Below are positions 23,141 through 25,393 of a stretch of DNA of 25,393 nucleotides, in pieces (position 1 is the first letter of the stretch; each line of letters opens with the position of its first letter). A program made the translations under genes and the position numbers. This DNA is from Lentisphaeria bacterium. GTDB lineage: Bacteria > Verrucomicrobiota > Lentisphaeria > Victivallales > Victivallaceae. The stretch lies in contig CAAGDG010000055.1 in NCBI GenBank assembly GCA_900768515.1, positions 1-25,393 on the forward strand, in the 5' to 3' direction. The notes beneath the pieces were generated by a model. It saw only the letters and a list, made by a program, of their open reading frames with translations. It was not told the origin of the DNA and searched no databases.

Positions 23141-24883
23141 ATGCATGAGGAAAATAGCGCCGCCCCCCTGTCGCCGAAAGCCATGCTCTGCCGCTTCGGA
23201 ATTCTGCTTGCCGCCAGTTTTGCGGTCGGTCTCGGCGGAGGCCTGACCGTTCTTGAATCCCACCAGGCGACCGCCTGCGCGGTGTTCGTCGGCATCATCT
23301 TCGGGACCCTTTTCTTCTGGGGATTCCGGCTGGCGATCGCGTTTCTGGGACTGGCGGTTCTGATCTTCACCAATTCGCTGAATATTCCGCAGTTCGTAAC
23401 CTCGTCGTCGCTGGAGGTGATTCTCTTTCTGGTGGGAATGATGGTGATCGTCGGCGTACTGCGCGACCTCGGCTTCTTCACCTGGATCGTCCAGCTGATC
23501 GTGGCAATGCCCCGGTTGACAGGAAGAAAGTTCATCGCCGTAACCTCGATCGCCTCGGCGCTGCTCGCCTGCCTGGTTGATGAAGTCACCTCGATCATCT
23601 TCATCTCGACGCTGATCTTCCAGGTCTGCGACCGGCTCAAGCTCAACCCGACCCCCTACATTCTGATCGCGGTGCTCGCAACCAACGTCGGCAGCGCCGG
23701 AACCATGATGGGGAATCCGGTCGGCATCTACATCGGCACCAAGGGGATGCTGACATTCGGAGACTTCATGGTATGGGCGTTTCCGATCATGTTTGCGGCA
23801 CTGCTGGCGACCATCGGCGTGACGCTGTTTTATTTCCGGCGCGAACTCCGGGAGTTCGACGTCCGGCTCCGGGAACGGCTCGAACAGGGGCTGAGTCTCG
23901 CCCCGGTGATCGAGGTCCCCTACAAGCCGGGACTGATTCTGATCACGCTGACCATCCTCGCCATCGCCTCCCACCACGCCCTCGAAAATCTGCTCGGACT
24001 GGCCCCCAACAGCGTGCTGCTGATCACGCCGCTGATCTGCGCCGGCGTGGTCATGATCCTCCGGCAGAACCGCGCAAGGCACTACATCGAACAGGATGTG
24101 GACTGGTGGACGCTGCTCTTTTTCATGCTGCTCTTCGCGGTCGCCGGAACCCTGGAGTACACCGAGGTGGACCAGGTCATGGCCCGGGGATTCGCCGGTG
24201 TCTGCGGAACGTCGACTGTGGTGCTGGTCCCCTTCATTCTGCTGGTCTCCTCGATCGGTTCGGCCTTCATCGACAACGTGATCTTCGTGGCCGCCTTCTG
24301 TCCGGTGATCGAACAGCTCTCCTCCAGCGTCAAGGATCTTCCGCTCTGGTGGGCGCTTCTTTTCGGCGCCTGTTTCGGCGGAAACATCACCATGATCGGC
24401 AGCACCGCCAACATCGTGGCGCTCGGCATGCTGGAAAAACGGTCGGGCAGCCACATCACCTTTTTTCAGTGGTTCAAGATCGGGGCGCTGTCGGCGCTGC
24501 TCTCGGGAGTGATCGCCTCCGGCGCCCTGCTGCTTCTCGAACCGATGATGCCGGACCGTTACGCCTCGGTCAATTTCAACCAGCTCCACCGCGACTCCGG
24601 CAAATTCTTCGACGGCAAGAACGTCGAACTCTCCGCCGCGATCCATCTCCGGCTCGCCGGCGCCGGACCGGACGGGGAAACCGTGCTCCAGCTCACGGGC
24701 GAGGATGGGGGCACCATCCGGGCGCTGCTGCCGAAAGAACTTTCCGGACAACTGGAGAAAGTCGGAAAAAAACCCTGCCGGATCCGGGGAACGCTCTATA
24801 CCCGGAACGACAGCACGGATGAGTATCCGCAACAGTTGACGATCCACGAAATCCGGCCGTTGCAGCGAAAAACGGCCCGGTAA
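23141..24883 (+). CDS. ArsB/NhaD (SLC13-like) ion permease with soluble C-terminal domain
   Basis: A 580-residue membrane transporter of the ion-transporter superfamily (CitMHS/ArsB/NhaD type). About eleven or twelve hydrophobic segments cover residues 15-470. Two related halves each carry an asparagine-rich re-entrant motif: ATNVGSAGTMMGNPVG in the first and GACFGGNITMIGSTANIVA in the second. Possible substrates are Na+/H+, arsenite or di- and tricarboxylates; the sequence does not decide. Residues 474-580 are soluble and look beta-rich, resembling an OB-fold (alternating GKNVELSAAIHL and KPCRIRGTLYTR strands), which is unusual for this family. GAGGAG precedes the ATG. It is surely co-transcribed with the EIIA-CBS gene. 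Confidence 0.85.
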   Translation: MHEENSAAPLSPKAMLCRFGILLAASFAVGLGGGLTVLESHQATACAVFVGIIFGTLFFWGFRLAIAFLGLAVLIFTNSLNIPQFVTSSSLEVILFLVGMMVIVGVLRDLGFFTWIVQLIVAMPRLTGRKFIAVTSIASALLACLVDEVTSIIFISTLIFQVCDRLKLNPTPYILIAVLATNVGSAGTMMGNPVGIYIGTKGMLTFGDFMVWAFPIMFAALLATIGVTLFYFRRELREFDVRLRERLEQGLSLAPVIEVPYKPGLILITLTILAIASHHALENLLGLAPNSVLLITPLICAGVVMILRQNRARHYIEQDVDWWTLLFFMLLFAVAGTLEYTEVDQVMARGFAGVCGTSTVVLVPFILLVSSIGSAFIDNVIFVAAFCPVIEQLSSSVKDLPLWWALLFGACFGGNITMIGSTANIVALGMLEKRSGSHITFFQWFKIGALSALLSGVIASGALLLLEPMMPDRYASVNFNQLHRDSGKFFDGKNVELSAAIHLRLAGAGPDGETVLQLTGEDGGTIRALLPKELSGQLEKVGKKPCRIRGTLYTRNDSTDEYPQQLTIHEIRPLQRKTAR

Positions 24884-24897
24884 ACCGGATTCCCCCG

Positions 24898-24927
24898 CCC
24901 GGTACGGCGCGGAACGCCATGCCGGGT
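24898..24927 (+). other. imperfect hairpin after permease gene
   Basis: CCCGG pairs with CCGGG, with an inner GGCG/CGCC pairing, starting 15 nt after the permease stop. The sequence after it (TACTTGACT) lacks a T tract and belongs to the cysK promoter. It might be a weak terminator. Confidence 0.3.
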
Positions 24928-24929
24928 AC

Positions 24930-24958
24930 TTGACTTCGCGGGGGAGCGAGGATATCTT
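24930..24958 (+). promoter_or_regulatory. promoter of cysK
   Basis: TTGACT (24930-24935), a 17-bp spacer and TATCTT (24953-24958). Transcription would start near 24965, and the 50-nt leader contains a hairpin before the ribosome binding site. Confidence 0.75.
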
Positions 24959-24970
24959 AAGGAAAAAAAC

Positions 24971-25001
24971 GGACCGCCCGAGCGATGAAATCCGGCGGTC
25001 C
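24971..25001 (+). other. leader hairpin of cysK
   Basis: GGACCGCC (24971-24978) pairs perfectly with GGCGGTCC (24994-25001) around a 15-nt loop. The CGGAGG ribosome binding site follows immediately. With no T tract it is not a terminator; it may stabilise the message or influence access to the ribosome binding site. No known sulfur riboswitch fits this short leader. Confidence 0.5.
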
Positions 25002-25015
25002 CGGAGGATTTTGTC

Positions 25016-25393
25016 ATGTCGGAAAACATCTGCAGCACCATTCTGGAAAAAGTCGGACACACCCCCCTGGTCCGGATCAACAAACTCAACCGCGGCAAAG
25101 CGGAAGTCCTGGCCAAAGTGGAGTATTTCAATCCCGCCGGCAGCGTCAAGGACCGCATCGCCATCGGCATGATCGAGGCGGCGGAAAAAGCAGGAAAGAT
25201 CGCCCCCGGGGCGTTGATTATCGAACCGACCAGCGGTAACACCGGCATCGGTCTGGCACTGGTTGCGGCGGTCAAAGGATACCGGCTGATCCTCACCATG
25301 CCCGATACCATGAGCGTCGAGCGGCGCAAACTGCTCGCCGCCTACGGCGCGGAACTGGTTCTGACGGAGGGAGATCTCGGAATGCAGGGCGCG
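25016..25393 (+). CDS. cysK: cysteine synthase (O-acetylserine sulfhydrylase), 5' part
   Basis: The first 126 residues of a PLP-dependent cysteine synthase, which makes cysteine from O-acetylserine and sulfide in the cytoplasm. The N-terminus follows the family pattern (ILEKVGHTPLVRINKL). The PLP lysine is K45 in NPAGSVKDR, and the substrate-binding PTSGNTG loop is at 71-77. The rest lies beyond the window. The ATG at 25016 has CGGAGG 8 nt upstream. It has its own promoter, separate from the permease operon. A cystathionine beta-synthase-like member is an alternative, but the motifs read as CysK. Confidence 0.95.
   Translation, partial: MSENICSTILEKVGHTPLVRINKLNRGKAEVLAKVEYFNPAGSVKDRIAIGMIEAAEKAGKIAPGALIIEPTSGNTGIGLALVAAVKGYRLILTMPDTMSVERRKLLAAYGAELVLTEGDLGMQGA

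Noticed and set aside
22238..25060. 940-codon minus-strand frame spanning EIIA-CBS, permease and the cysK start
   Set aside because: It crosses three well-supported plus-strand genes and their promoters; its composition (His/Asp/Arg/Gln-rich) is typical of a shadow frame.

Overview
This is a high-GC bacterial chromosomal window. Nearly every base is coding, and the few intergenic gaps are AT-rich. The gene mix (GH20C-type hexosaminidase, PL22-like lyase, GH51 arabinofuranosidase, an HPr-kinase/PqqD cassette, a PTS-EIIA/CBS-linked permease) would suit a glycan-degrading member of the PVC superphylum, perhaps Lentisphaerota/Victivallales. That placement rests on gene content only and is tentative. 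No tRNA, rRNA, CRISPR array, insertion sequence or phage gene was seen. No gap between genes exceeds about 300 bases; the largest is 4919-5193.

Layout. (1) 1-4918, minus strand: zinc-type ABC uptake genes znuA-znuC-znuB, a TPR lipoprotein and the primase gene dnaG (its 3' end lies outside the window). Gaps or overlaps are 24 nt or less, so one transcript is likely. The promoter has a palindrome at the expected start point. (2) 5194-7215, plus strand: an extended SDR oxidoreductase with its own terminator, then an amidohydrolase. (3) 7240-11791, minus strand: a tightly packed five-gene cassette of HPr-kinase-like kinase, PqqD-like peptide-binding protein, S26B (SipW-type) peptidase-like protein, ABC exporter and NTP_transf_5 nucleotidyltransferase. 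It resembles the tailoring and export half of a RiPP (lasso-peptide-like) pathway, but no precursor or cyclase is visible. This is the most interesting part of the window. (4) 11954-14684, plus strand: a PL22-like oligogalacturonate lyase and a GH51 arabinofuranosidase, ending in a strong terminator; together they suit pectin side-chain and backbone breakdown. (5) 14770-18255, minus strand: GH20 hexosaminidase, iron-type alcohol dehydrogenase and a small ABM-fold monooxygenase. (6) 18404-19393, minus strand: ilvC alone between a clear promoter and a clear terminator. (7) 19533-21995, plus strand: hrpB helicase. (8) 22205-24883, plus strand: a PtsN-like EIIA fused to a CBS pair, followed 15 nt later by an ArsB/NhaD-type permease with a soluble C-terminal domain. 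(9) 25016 to the end, plus strand: the start of cysK.

Seven of the eight -35/-10 pairs I found by eye have spacers of 17 or 16 bp with TTGNNN and TATNNT elements, which supports the start choices and operon boundaries given. All functional calls come from reading the sequence and remembering family motifs; no database search was possible.
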